A stretch of DNA of 64,000 bases, from positions 29,955 through 93,954 of the forward strand of contig CANQMQ010000003.1 in assembly GCA_947625025.1 (NCBI GenBank), written 5' to 3'. This DNA is from an uncultured Clostridia bacterium. Lineage in GTDB: Bacteria > Bacillota > Clostridia > Christensenellales > Borkfalkiaceae. Shown in pieces: positions 24,640 through 33,549 of this stretch. How positions within the stretch are numbered: position 1 is the first letter of the stretch; each line of letters starts with the position of its first letter. The notes below the pieces were generated by a model. That model was not told the origin of the DNA. It did no database searches and saw only the letters and a list, made by a program, of their open reading frames with translations. A program made the position numbers and the translations under genes.

Positions 24640-26790
24640 TTATTTTCCATGAATTCGCCAAGCGAATGTACCGAAATCGGGGAGCCGCGGCAGGAGTACC
24701 CCCGCATGGAGGAGGGTATCGCCTCGGGCTACGATGCCGAGCGCGGGGATCTCGTAAACAAAATCCTCCCGAAGGCCTGCAAGGCGGAGCCGCCTATCGT
24801 ACGCGCCCGCCTCAACGAGCCCGCACATGCCCACCAAATACCCCTCTCTTTTATCTTTGGAGAGGAGAAGTACGGCAAAATCGCCCTCGAAGGGGCTTGC
24901 AAGGCGGTAGAGGTCGCCTTGGAGCACGAGGGGCTGCATCTCACGGTAGGTGCGCACGTGCTCCCGCGCCATCTCAAGCTCCTCTTCCGAGAGGGCGGCG
25001 GGGTTGAGTTCAAAGCCCGTTGCCCCCAAGGAGGCGATGTGTGCCCGTGAGGAAAAGGGTGTACTTCTTCCCGTCTGATGGTTGGGCGACGCCGAAATAT
25101 GGCAGCTCATCGCGGACATGGGGTAGGCAAACGACGTCCCATACTGAATTTTTGCACGGGCGTAGGCATCGGTGTTGTCACTCGTCCAAATCTGCGGGAA
25201 GTAATAGAGCATGCCCGCATCGAACCTGCCTCCCCCGCCCGAACAGCCCTCGAAGAGCACTTCGGGGAAGTCCTCCGTAAGCCGCCTTGCGAGGGTGTAG
25301 ACGCCTAAGATGTGCCTGTGCGCAAGCTCCCCCTGCCGCCCTGCGGGAAGCCCTTTAGACCAAAATTCGGTAAGGTGCCGATTCATATCCCACTTGACGT
25401 AGGCAACATCCCCCGTCTTGAGAATTTCGGCGAGCTGTCCGTAGACATATTCCACCACCTCGGGGCGGGAGAAATCGAGCACATACTGGTTGCGGCAGGC
25501 GCACCGCGGCGGGGCCCCGATCGCCCAATCGGGATGGGCGCGGTAGAGCTCACTCTTTTCGGAGACCATCTCGGGCTCAAACCAAAGCCCGAACTTCATG
25601 TTATGTTTACGGCAACGGGCGGCGAGCGGGGCGATGCCGCCCTTGAGTTTGGAAAGGTTTACCCTCCAATCGCCGAGGCTCGTCGTATCGTCGCCCCTGC
25701 ACCCGAACCAACCGTCGTCGAGCACGAAGGTATCCGCCCCCGTCCTTGCTGCGCCGTCGATGAGGGAGAGGAGCTTTGCTTCATCGAAATCGAAGTACAC
25801 CGCCTCCCAACTGTTGAGGACGACGGGGCGGGGCGCAAACGCCCACTTCGGGGAAATGACGTGCAACCGTAAGAAATCCGCAAGGCTTCGGGAGAGCCCG
25901 CCGAGGCCCTCCTTCGAATAGCAGAGCGCGGCTTCGGGGGTGACGAAGTCCTCCCCCGCCGCAAGGCTCCAACAGAAGTTCAAAGCGTTGATGCCGCCCT
26001 GCACACGTACGCCCTCCGTTTGGGAGCGCTCGGCCGAGAGAACGAAGCTGCCACTGTACACAAGCTCGACGCCGTAGCACTCCCCCGTCTCCTCCCCGCA
26101 ACCCGCGCGAAGGAGGGCGAGGAAGGGATTCATCTGATGGGAAGAGGCGCCCCGCGCCGATTCAATGCGGAAGGTCCCGTGGGAGAGGGGCGTGCGCTCG
26201 GGGCTCCGCTCCCCGCAGTGGTGCCCGTGGAGGCAGAGCGTCTCGTAACGGTCAGCGGGCAAATCGAGGCAGAAGGAATAGGCGCGGCAAATGGTTACGG
26301 GTTCGCTTCCCGTATTGCGAATGACGGCGTGGCGGGTGAGCACATCGCAGTCCTCCCACACCGTATAGAAGAGGTCGAGCTCCACGTCGGAGAGGACGTC
26401 CTTTAAGGTTACCTTTAAGGTCTGCCCGCCCCGTGCATGCGGGAGCGCCCCGAAGTCAGAAGTACAGCCGACTTCATGGGAGAGGTAGAAAAACCTGCTC
26501 GCCGTCTGCCCATCCTCCCGCTCCAACAGAACGGAAGGGGTACGGTAATCGCCCTGCCCGAAGGAGGCATACTCCTGCGGCATCACATCGAGCGACGTGC
26601 TCCCCTCCCCTGCGGGCGGCATCGCGGAGAACGCCATCGCGGGTGCGCCATTGAGCCATGTGAGCCCGTCGCGGCCCACCCTTCCTCCGAAATGCCGCGC
26701 ATGAAGATAGCCCTCCTCGACGGAAAAGACGTACGAGAAGGACTTCCCCTCCAAATAAAACGTATTTCGATTTTTATCAAAATAAATCAT
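24640..26790 (-). CDS. Alpha-galactosidase, glycoside hydrolase family 36
   Basis: A 716-aa cytoplasmic-type enzyme (no signal peptide). The barrel shows DDGWFGCR, GLWFEPEMVS, the nucleophile in YVKWDMNRHL and the acid/base aspartate in WTSDNTDA, all GH36 hallmarks, with NSWEAVYFDF at its start. It releases galactose from raffinose-type sugars. The start at 26790 fits the family N-terminus MIYFD; a second in-frame ATG at 26832 is possible. It lies 43 bp after clpC without a terminator between, so it can be co-transcribed with the stress operon, an unusual partner. Confidence 0.9.
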   Translation of the reverse strand: MIYFDKNRNTFYLEGKSFSYVFSVEEGYLHARHFGGRVGRDGLTWLNGAPAMAFSAMPPAGEGSTSLDVMPQEYASFGQGDYRTPSVLLEREDGQTASRFFYLSHEVGCTSDFGALPHARGGQTLKVTLKDVLSDVELDLFYTVWEDCDVLTRHAVIRNTGSEPVTICRAYSFCLDLPADRYETLCLHGHHCGERSPERTPLSHGTFRIESARGASSHQMNPFLALLRAGCGEETGECYGVELVYSGSFVLSAERSQTEGVRVQGGINALNFCWSLAAGEDFVTPEAALCYSKEGLGGLSRSLADFLRLHVISPKWAFAPRPVVLNSWEAVYFDFDEAKLLSLIDGAARTGADTFVLDDGWFGCRGDDTTSLGDWRVNLSKLKGGIAPLAARCRKHNMKFGLWFEPEMVSEKSELYRAHPDWAIGAPPRCACRNQYVLDFSRPEVVEYVYGQLAEILKTGDVAYVKWDMNRHLTEFWSKGLPAGRQGELAHRHILGVYTLARRLTEDFPEVLFEGCSGGGGRFDAGMLYYFPQIWTSDNTDAYARAKIQYGTSFAYPMSAMSCHISASPNHQTGRSTPFSSRAHIASLGATGFELNPAALSEEELEMAREHVRTYREMQPLVLQGDLYRLASPFEGDFAVLLLSKDKREGYLVGMCGLVEAGAYDRRLRLAGLREDFVYEIPALGIVARGDTLLHAGVLLPRLPDFGTFAWRIHGK

Positions 26791-26833
26791 TTTTACGGTT
26801 TTTTCTCCAAAATTCTGCAAAAATCGCCCCATG

Positions 26834-29311
26834 TCACGCATCGCGTCGGAAGATGAAGGCCCCCTCTCTTTGGTCGAGAACAATCTTGCTCCCCGCGGGA
26901 ACGTTGCCCCGCAGGATCTCTTCGGAGAGCATATCTTCCACATACCGCTGGACGGTGCGGTTTAGAGGGCGGGCGCCGAACTCCTCACTATACCCCTCCT
27001 CCACGAGCCCCGCAAGCGCCTGCGGCGTAACGCGGAGCGCAATTTGCTGCTCTTTGAGCCGATCGCAGAGCTTTGCAAGGATCTTCTCGCAGATCTTGGA
27101 GGCATCCTCCTTGGAGAGCTTGTGGAAAATGACAATTTCATCGATGCGGTTCAAGAATTCGGGCTTGAACTGCTTCTTCAAGGCATCCTCGATGCGGCCC
27201 TTCATGTCTGCATACTCCGAGGTCTCCCCGCCGCCGAAGCCGAGTGCGCTCACTTCCTTCACCTCATGCGCCCCCACGTTGGAGGTGAGAATGACGACGG
27301 TGTTCTTGAAGGATACCACCTTGCCTCTGCTATCGGTGAGCCGCCCGTCGTCGAGGATCTGGAGGAGCACGTTGAATACATCGGGGTGCGCCTTCTCAAT
27401 TTCATCGAAGAGGACGACGGAATACGGCTTATGGCGGACCCGCTCGGTGAGGGCGCCCTGCGTATCGTCGAAGCCGACATAGCCGGGAGGGGCCCCGATG
27501 AGCTTGGTTACAGACCCCTTCTCCATGAATTCAGACATATCGAGGCGGATCATCATCCGTTCATCGCCGAACATGCTCTCCGCAAGGGCCTTGGAAAGGT
27601 CTGTCTTGCCCACTCCCGTAGGCCCCACGAAGATGAAGGAGCCGATGGGGCGGTTGGGGTCGTTGAGCCCCGCCCGTGCCCTGCGGATGGCTTGGGCTAC
27701 GGCGTGCACCGCCTCCTCCTGCCCCACGATGCGGCGGTGCAGTTCCTCTTCGAGCCCGATGAGCCGCGCACTCTCCTCCTCGGTGAGCCTTGCGACGGGT
27801 ACACCCGTCCAATCGCTTACGATCTCCGCAATGCTCTCCGCCCCGATGGAGAGGTGGGCGGTATTCCGCTTACTGTTCCACTCGATGCGCAGTTCATCCA
27901 CCCGCTGTTGGATGGAAGTAATTTTGGAAGTGAGTTCGGAGGCCCTGCGGTAATCCTGCCACTTTATCGCCTTTTCGCGGTCGGCAACGAGGCGGGCGAG
28001 CTTTTCTTCGAGCTCCCGTATCTCGGCGGGCCCCACGTAGGAATTCAGCCTTGCGCGGGAGGCCGCCTCATCGATGAGGTCGATGGCCTTATCGGGCAGG
28101 AAGCGGTCGGTGACGTAGCGGTCCGAAAGTTTCACCGCCGCCTCAATGGCCGCATCCGTGATCATCACGTTGTGATGGGCCTCGTATTTATCCTTGAGCC
28201 CCTGCAGAATGACGATGGCATCTTCGATGTTGGGCTGTTCTACGGTGACGGGCGTAAACCTCCGCTCCAAGGCGGGGTCCTTCTCGATGAATTTTCTGTA
28301 CTCTTCCGAAGTGGTTGCCCCGACCGTTTGAAGTTCCCCGCGGGCAAGCATGGGCTTTAAGATGTTGGAGGCATCCATCGTGTTGTCTGCAGACGCCCCC
28401 GCCCCCACGATCATATGAATTTCATCGATGAAGAGAATGACGTTCTTATCCTTGCTGACGGCATCGGTCACCGATTTCAAGCGTTCCTCGAAGTCCCCGC
28501 GGTAGCGGGTACCCGCGAGCAGCCCTGTGAGGTTGAGGGAGAACACCTTCTTATCGCGGAGGAGTTCGGGCACCTCCCCGGAGACGATTGCCTGCGCCAA
28601 TCCTTCAATGACGGCGCTCTTGCCTACCCCCGGCTCCCCGATGAGGACGGGGTTGTTCTTCGTCCTGCGGGAGAGAATTTGAATGACTTTCTCGATCTCC
28701 TTTCTGCGGCCGATCACGGGGTCGAGCTTGCCTTCCCGCGCCCTCTTGGTGAGGTCTACGCCATACTGCATGTAGGCGGGCTCCTCCTCCGCATCCTCAA
28801 CAAAGCGGGAATATTGCAGCGCCTGCCGCTGTTGGATATACGGATTGCGGGGCGCGGGGCGGGGCGGTTCGGGCTCCTCATCCGCATCCACGAATTCCCC
28901 GAGCCGCTTTTCAAGCCCCGAAAGGTTGGTACCGATGCCCTGCAGGAGCTGAACTGCGAGGCAGTCCTCCTCCATCAGGATGGCGAGGAGAACGTGCTCC
29001 GTCCCGATGAGTTGGGAGGCGAGCCCGCTGCTCATCGCGAGCTCTAAAGCACGGCCGAAGAGGCGCTTCGTTCTGGGCGTGAGCCCGCGGATGGGAGAAT
29101 TGTGCTGTACCGTCCGCTTGAAGGCATCCGTAAAGCGCTCCAAGGTGACGCCCGCCTCCATGAGGAGGCGGCATGCCGTGCTATCGTTGACGCAGAGCAT
29201 GCCGAGGATGATGTGCTCTGAGCCGATGTATGTCGTCTGATACCGCTTTGCGGCCTCTTCGGCAACGAGCATTGCCTGCTCGAGGTGCTCTGTAAATCTC
29301 GAAGTATCCAA
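26834..29311 (-). CDS. clpC: Clp protease ATPase subunit ClpC
   Basis: An 825-aa HSP100 unfoldase. Two Clp-N repeats fill residues 1-145; AAA1 has Walker A GEPGVGKSA (Ser where Thr is usual); the middle domain around 410-480 carries the coiled coil; AAA2 has GPTGVGKTDLSKALAE. It unfolds McsB-marked substrates for ClpP. In the mcsA-mcsB-clpC order typical of Bacillota, 16 bp after mcsB. Confidence 0.95.
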   Translation of the reverse strand: MDTSRFTEHLEQAMLVAEEAAKRYQTTYIGSEHIILGMLCVNDSTACRLLMEAGVTLERFTDAFKRTVQHNSPIRGLTPRTKRLFGRALELAMSSGLASQLIGTEHVLLAILMEEDCLAVQLLQGIGTNLSGLEKRLGEFVDADEEPEPPRPAPRNPYIQQRQALQYSRFVEDAEEEPAYMQYGVDLTKRAREGKLDPVIGRRKEIEKVIQILSRRTKNNPVLIGEPGVGKSAVIEGLAQAIVSGEVPELLRDKKVFSLNLTGLLAGTRYRGDFEERLKSVTDAVSKDKNVILFIDEIHMIVGAGASADNTMDASNILKPMLARGELQTVGATTSEEYRKFIEKDPALERRFTPVTVEQPNIEDAIVILQGLKDKYEAHHNVMITDAAIEAAVKLSDRYVTDRFLPDKAIDLIDEAASRARLNSYVGPAEIRELEEKLARLVADREKAIKWQDYRRASELTSKITSIQQRVDELRIEWNSKRNTAHLSIGAESIAEIVSDWTGVPVARLTEEESARLIGLEEELHRRIVGQEEAVHAVAQAIRRARAGLNDPNRPIGSFIFVGPTGVGKTDLSKALAESMFGDERMMIRLDMSEFMEKGSVTKLIGAPPGYVGFDDTQGALTERVRHKPYSVVLFDEIEKAHPDVFNVLLQILDDGRLTDSRGKVVSFKNTVVILTSNVGAHEVKEVSALGFGGGETSEYADMKGRIEDALKKQFKPEFLNRIDEIVIFHKLSKEDASKICEKILAKLCDRLKEQQIALRVTPQALAGLVEEGYSEEFGARPLNRTVQRYVEDMLSEEILRGNVPAGSKIVLDQREGAFIFRRDA

Positions 29312-29327
29312 AAAAGCCTCCTTTCCC

Positions 29328-30386
29328 TCAATAGAAGAGGTCTATGCTCTTGATGGTTTTGGAAACGTACTCCGCGCGGTAGGCGCTCTCCTCATCGGCG
29401 GTGAGCTTTTCCCCGAGAATGCGGGAAATACCCGCGGGGCGCACGGCGATCGCGAGGTCGTTGAGCTCCCGCATGCGGTCGTCCCTGCCGTTCTCCGCCA
29501 TGCCGAAGTAGCCGAGTGCGATACCGAGCTTGAGATCGGAGAGTCTGCGCGTAAATTCTTTTTCGTCCAAGAGGCAGCAGTTGGTGAGCACGCCATACGC
29601 CCGCATCACCGTATCCTTGAGCGTAAGCCCCTCCTCCGCCTTCATGCGGCCGCGTTCGCGGAGCTCTGTCTCCACGAGGAGCCCGACCGCCTGCTCGACG
29701 ACGAGCAGGATATCCTCTTCGGATTTGCCGAGCGTCACCTCGTTGCTCACCTGAAACATGTCCCCCTCGTTGAGGCTTCCCTCCCCGAAAGTCCCCCTCA
29801 CCGTAAGCCCCAAGCGGTTGAGGGTGGGGATGATGTGGCGCATGTGCTTTCTGCGGGAGATGGCGGGCAGAAAGAGCATCACGGAGGCGCGGAGCCCCGT
29901 TCCCAAATTGGTGGGGCATGCCGTGAGATACCCGAGCTCCGCATCGTATGCAAAGGGAATGGAATCAGAAATGACGTCGTCGATCCCCGAGATGCGCTCA
30001 TACGCCCGCTTCAGATCGAGGCCCTGCATGAAGTACTGTTCGCGGACATGGTCCTCCTCGTTGATCATCACGGAGATGCTTTCATCCTTGGAGACGAGCG
30101 CCGCGGCGATGGGGCGATGCTTGATGAGATCGCGGGAGATCAGATACTTTTCGGTGAGTACGGCCGCCCGTTCATCGGAGACGCAATCCATCTCATAGAG
30201 GGTGAAATCCTCCAAACTTTCAAGCTCGGCGGAGAGCAGCCGTATCATTTCGCTCGCCTGCTCGGCGGCGTGCGGGTCCTTCATGAGGCGGGCGGGGAAG
30301 GGGTAATCCCTGAAATTACGGGCGAGGCGGATGCGGGAGGATACGGCGACCCATTCGAATTCAACGGGATAATTCGATCTCTTCAT
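29328..30386 (-). CDS. mcsB: Protein-arginine kinase McsB
   Basis: A 352-aa guanido-kinase-like enzyme that phosphorylates arginines to mark proteins for ClpCP. VSSRIRLARN is the N-terminal ATP-phosphate contact; CPTNLGTGLRASVMLFLP and VRGTFGEGS are kinase signatures. The ATG at 30386 shares one base with the mcsA stop; a GTG one codon earlier is an alternative. Confidence 0.95.
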   Translation of the reverse strand: MKRSNYPVEFEWVAVSSRIRLARNFRDYPFPARLMKDPHAAEQASEMIRLLSAELESLEDFTLYEMDCVSDERAAVLTEKYLISRDLIKHRPIAAALVSKDESISVMINEEDHVREQYFMQGLDLKRAYERISGIDDVISDSIPFAYDAELGYLTACPTNLGTGLRASVMLFLPAISRRKHMRHIIPTLNRLGLTVRGTFGEGSLNEGDMFQVSNEVTLGKSEEDILLVVEQAVGLLVETELRERGRMKAEEGLTLKDTVMRAYGVLTNCCLLDEKEFTRRLSDLKLGIALGYFGMAENGRDDRMRELNDLAIAVRPAGISRILGEKLTADEESAYRAEYVSKTIKSIDLFY

Positions 30387-30868
30387 CACTCCACCCCGCT
30401 CAGACGTTTGGAAACTTCTTTCAGCCGCACTTTAAGGCGCTCTACGGCCTCGGTATCGTGTTCTTCCTGTGCTTTTGCAAGCTCTGCTTTGAGGGTGCCC
30501 TGTTCGCGGACGAGGTCGCGCACGACGTCGTAATTGGCTTCGGCGGCGCCGCTCGGCGCCTTTCCCTCATGGCGGGTAGTGCCCTGGATATAGCGGATGG
30601 TGGGCAGAATTTCTTCACGGAAGGCGGTGTAACAATCGGCACAGCCCAAAAGGCCCGTCATGCGGAATTCCTCTACGGTCGTCCCGCAACTCGGGCAGCG
30701 CTTGCGGCTCCCCCCCGTCCTTCCCACGAATGCCGAGAAGAAATCGGTATCCTGTGCGGGGTAGAGCTTCTCAAAGCAGGCGGGGCAGAGGACGACTTTC
30801 ACTTCCTTGCCGTCCGCGTTTACGGTGTGCTCTTCCCCCGTATTCTTCAAACAATTCGTACAAATCAT
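30386..30868 (-). CDS. mcsA: McsA, zinc-finger activator of McsB
   Basis: A 160-aa protein with paired zinc fingers (CTNC...CPAC and CPSC...CADC) and a C-terminal UVR-like helix pair (LKAELAKAQEEHDTEAVERL). It activates the arginine kinase. I prefer the second ATG (30868) because the GGAGGA ribosome site abuts the first one (30874) but is well spaced for the second. No ctsR precedes it; the upstream gene is a membrane protein 27 bp away. Confidence 0.9.
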   Translation of the reverse strand: MICTNCLKNTGEEHTVNADGKEVKVVLCPACFEKLYPAQDTDFFSAFVGRTGGSRKRCPSCGTTVEEFRMTGLLGCADCYTAFREEILPTIRYIQGTTRHEGKAPSGAAEANYDVVRDLVREQGTLKAELAKAQEEHDTEAVERLKVRLKEVSKRLSGVE

Positions 30869-30895
30869 AGGCATTCCTCCGTATGCGTACGATGG

Positions 30896-31972
30896 TTACG
30901 CGCACTTCTCTCCATAGTGTTCGGTGAGGTACTCCCACGCACCCTCGGCCCTGGGGAAGTTGTAACCGCCGTAGGCGCACTCCACCCGAAGGAACATGCG
31001 GCCATCCCGCTCCAAGGGGGCGATGCGCACGATCTCCTCCCATTTCAGAAAGGCGCTCTCCCCGCGCTCTGCGGATTTGAAGAACACCCCCTCTTCGTAC
31101 ACCGAAAACACCTCCTGTGCACGGACGAAGGTCGTCGTGCCGCGGACGAACAGGAAGAGGCCGACGACGGCGAGCACGGCGCCCACGCTGATCGCGGTGC
31201 CCGAGGGATCTTTCACGAGGAACGCAAAGGGAATGGAGGCCGCCGCGGCCAAAATGCCCACCGCCATCACGATGAGGGCGCGCACCCGCCGCTTTCGATC
31301 GGGCATACGGAATGCGGCTTTCCTTGTATATTTCTTCTTTGCGGACGATGCGGGAGGCTGTTCGCCCAACAGTTCGAGGTTGCGCTTTTTGATAGCCTCA
31401 TAGAGGCGGGGCTTGCTATCCGTCTGCACGAGAACGGGCGGTTCGTCCTTGTATTTTTCCTCTTTTAGGACGTAGCGGGCGGGGATCTCTATGACGACTG
31501 ACCACGCCCCATCCTCCTTCGGGGCCTTTCGCGTACACACCGAAAAGAGCCGAAGCTCCGGATAGGGCACGGGGATCTCCCGCTTTTTGCCATCCGTATC
31601 GTGGAGGCGGAGGGCGCCCTCTTCGAAGGTCGCAAGCGTCCCCTCGCCCACGAAGAAGCTATCCTCGCCGTCGCACCGTTCCAAGAAATCGAGCTCCCGC
31701 TTTTCGGCGATATCGGTGAGTTTTACGAATAAAAACCCGAGGGCGGCGAAGAGGACCGTGCCCCCGACGAACCCGCCGACGAGCCAATAGAGAAGGGGCT
31801 CCTTCCCCGTGTGGGCGAATTCCGCGAGGAACAGGCAGACGACCCAAGCGAGGAGGGATGCGAGCGCCAAGATGGCGAAGGCGAAGGCGAGCGCCCCGCA
31901 GGCGGAATGCTTCTTATGGAGCGCCCTTGCGAGTTTTTGTTGTTGCTCTTTTGTATCAGGGATGTCGTTCAT
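30896..31972 (-). CDS. Four-helix membrane protein upstream of mcsA
   Basis: About 358 aa. Transmembrane pairs lie near residues 25-75 and 240-290, with a soluble beta-rich region between (about 85-190) and another after. No family recognised. The start is uncertain: ATGs at 31993, 31981 and 31972 are in frame and none has a good ribosome site. With only 27 bp before mcsA, it and the stress genes are probably one transcript, which could link membrane state to McsAB-ClpC; that is inference. Confidence 0.6.
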   Translation of the reverse strand: MNDIPDTKEQQQKLARALHKKHSACGALAFAFAILALASLLAWVVCLFLAEFAHTGKEPLLYWLVGGFVGGTVLFAALGFLFVKLTDIAEKRELDFLERCDGEDSFFVGEGTLATFEEGALRLHDTDGKKREIPVPYPELRLFSVCTRKAPKEDGAWSVVIEIPARYVLKEEKYKDEPPVLVQTDSKPRLYEAIKKRNLELLGEQPPASSAKKKYTRKAAFRMPDRKRRVRALIVMAVGILAAAASIPFAFLVKDPSGTAISVGAVLAVVGLFLFVRGTTTFVRAQEVFSVYEEGVFFKSAERGESAFLKWEEIVRIAPLERDGRMFLRVECAYGGYNFPRAEGAWEYLTEHYGEKCA

Positions 31973-32000
31973 ATATACCATGTCCGTAACCATAGGGAAA

Positions 32001-32025
32001 TTTCCGCGCCACAGGGGCGCGGAAA
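32001..32025 (-). terminator. Terminator-like hairpin after the XRE membrane regulator
   Basis: A 10-bp stem TTTCCGCGCC/GGCGCGGAAA with a 5-nt loop is followed on the minus strand by TTTCCC. Confidence 0.5.
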
Positions 32026-32026
32026 C

Positions 32027-32650
32027 TCATTTGATCTTGAAGAAGGAAGTGCGCTTCCACCACACAAAGAAGAAGAGGGCGAGCACCTGCAGGGGCACCC
32101 CGATGAGGAAGATGAGCCACATCGTGGGATGGGGTTCGGAGACGCTGACGAAAACCGTAAGATAGATGCACGTGAGCGTCGTCCAGATGAGGACGGAGAC
32201 AGAGATGATCCGCACCCATTTGTACCCCCAAATACAGCTGAATACGAGCACCACCACGGCGGAGGCGGGCACGGCATACAGAAATGCCAGCCACAAGCCG
32301 TTCAGGTTGGGGACGATGATGCCGCCGAGCACGAAGCAGACCACGGCGACGAGCCAACACAGCCCCACCGAGAGGGCGATGATGAGAAAGCGCCGAAGGT
32401 TCCTCGTCCGCATGGGCAGAAGGGGCTTCTCCTTGTATTCATGGAGCAAGTCGTCCACCGAGACGTTGAAGTACTCGGAGAGCTGCACGAGGACGCAGAC
32501 ATCCGGAATGCCGTTCCCCTGTTCCCATTTGGAGACCGATTTATCCGAATAATTGAGCTTCTCCGCGAGTTCGAGCTGCGTCAGGTTGGCGGCCTTGCGG
32601 AGACGCATGATGTTTTTTCCGATGATCTGTGCGAGAAGTTGCTCTTCCAT
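32027..32650 (-). CDS. Membrane-bound XRE-family regulator
   Basis: A 207-aa protein with an N-terminal HTH_3 domain (residues 8-66: NIMRLRKAANLTQLELAEKL, then YSDKSVSKWEQG). About four transmembrane helices fill residues 85-205. Such fusions are common in Clostridia and probably sense membrane stress. The ATG at 32650 has no ribosome site and lies exactly where transcription from the consensus promoter should begin, pointing to a leaderless message. The upstream DNA holds inverted and direct GTAGAG half-sites, likely its own operators. Confidence 0.8.
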   Translation of the reverse strand: MEEQLLAQIIGKNIMRLRKAANLTQLELAEKLNYSDKSVSKWEQGNGIPDVCVLVQLSEYFNVSVDDLLHEYKEKPLLPMRTRNLRRFLIIALSVGLCWLVAVVCFVLGGIIVPNLNGLWLAFLYAVPASAVVVLVFSCIWGYKWVRIISVSVLIWTTLTCIYLTVFVSVSEPHPTMWLIFLIGVPLQVLALFFFVWWKRTSFFKIK

Positions 32651-32656
32651 AGTTCT

Positions 32657-32685
32657 ATTATAGCGCACGGAAACGGGTTTGTCAA
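32657..32685 (-). promoter_or_regulatory. Consensus promoter giving a leaderless message
   Basis: TTGACA (32685-32680), 17 bp, TATAAT (32662-32657), then six bases and the ATG, so +1 is predicted at the A of ATG. Confidence 0.75.
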
Positions 32686-32689
32686 CAAT

Positions 32690-32767
32690 TCTACTGAGAG
32701 TAGAGTGGGTTTTCCGAACTCTACCGCGCCCAATTTCGCGAGTAGAGCGAATTTTCGGGAGAGTAGG
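32690..32767. promoter_or_regulatory. Operator-like cluster of GTAGAG half-sites
   Basis: TCTACT-GAG-AGTAGA at 32690-32704 is a perfect palindrome next to the -35 box. A second pair, CTCTAC (32719-32724) and GTAGAG (32742-32747), encloses CGCG/CGCG. A further AGTAGG lies near 32763. This suggests cooperative binding by the XRE regulator. Confidence 0.5.
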
Positions 32768-32796
32768 TTGAAAATTTTCGGGTCATGCACTATACT
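32768..32796 (+). promoter_or_regulatory. Promoter of candidate small RNA
   Basis: TTGAAA (32768-32773), 17 bp, TATACT (32791-32796) on the plus strand. Confidence 0.55.
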
Positions 32797-32802
32797 GAAA
32801 TG

Positions 32803-32878
32803 CGAAGGGGCGAGGTCCCAGCCTTCCCTTTCACTCTCCGCAAAAAGAGGCCGATGCTTTGTTCGGCCTCTTTTTTTT
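32803..32878 (+). ncRNA. Candidate small RNA, about 75 nt
   Basis: A plus-strand promoter and an intrinsic terminator bracket about 75 nt between two minus-strand genes. A GAAGG/CCTTC hairpin comes first, then the terminator stem with eight T residues. No translatable frame with a ribosome site fits. No known RNA family recognised. Confidence 0.45.
32842..32875. terminator. Strong terminator, usable in both directions
   Basis: AAAAAGAGGCCGA pairs with TCGGCCTCTTTTT (13 bp) around an 8-nt loop, with T8 on the plus strand and T5 on the minus. It can end both the candidate RNA and the rubrerythrin message. Confidence 0.8.
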
Positions 32879-32920
32879 GGTAACAATGGAAGGGAGGGGC
32901 CGCGAGCCCCTCCCCGAATC

Positions 32921-33439
32921 TTAAAAGTATCTCTTGAGAAGGCCCTTGAAGCCCGCACCGTGGCGCGCCTCATCCTTCGCCATCTCATGGACGGTATCGT
33001 GAATGGCGTCGTAGCCGAGTTCCTTCGCCCGCTTTGCGAGCATGAGCTTGCCTTCGCAGGCACCAGCTTCGGCGGCCGCGCGGAGCTCGAGGTTCTTCTT
33101 GGTGGAAGGGGTCACGACTTCGCCCAAGAGCTCTGCGAACTTGGAGGCGTGGTCTGCTTCCTCATACGCATACCGCTTGTAGGCCTCGGCGATCTCGGGA
33201 TAGCCCTCCCGCTCGGCAACGCGCGCCATCGCGAGGTACATGCCTACCTCACAGCACTCGCCGTTGAAGTTGGCACGGAGGCCATCCATCACTTCCTTGT
33301 CCTCCACGACGCCGTCACCGACGTGGTGCTCACAAGCAAACGCCTTTTCCTCAATGGGCTCGAACTTCCTCGCCTTGCAGACGGGGCATACTTCGACGTC
33401 GTCTTCTACGATTTCGCCGCAGACAGCACATCTTTTCAT
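32921..33439 (-). CDS. Reverse rubrerythrin
   Basis: A 172-aa protein with the rubredoxin domain first (CAVCGEI...CPVCKARKF) and the di-iron ferritin-like domain second ([41 protein letters not shown]). This domain order marks the reverse rubrerythrins of Clostridia, which reduce peroxide and oxygen. Good AAAGGAGA ribosome site and its own promoter. Confidence 0.92.
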   Translation of the reverse strand: MKRCAVCGEIVEDDVEVCPVCKARKFEPIEEKAFACEHHVGDGVVEDKEVMDGLRANFNGECCEVGMYLAMARVAEREGYPEIAEAYKRYAYEEADHASKFAELLGEVVTPSTKKNLELRAAAEAGACEGKLMLAKRAKELGYDAIHDTVHEMAKDEARHGAGFKGLLKRYF

Positions 33440-33472
33440 ATTACAAATCTCCTTTCTTGAAATTTCTGATTC

Positions 33473-33501
33473 ATTATATCACATGCGGGCGGGGTTTTCA
33501 A
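33473..33501 (-). promoter_or_regulatory. Rubrerythrin promoter
   Basis: TTGAAA (33501-33496), 17 bp, TATAAT (33478-33473). Confidence 0.7.
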
Positions 33502-33549
33502 CGGTTTTTCAAAAATTTTTCGGCTTTTTTCACGCCCGCATCCGCACCC

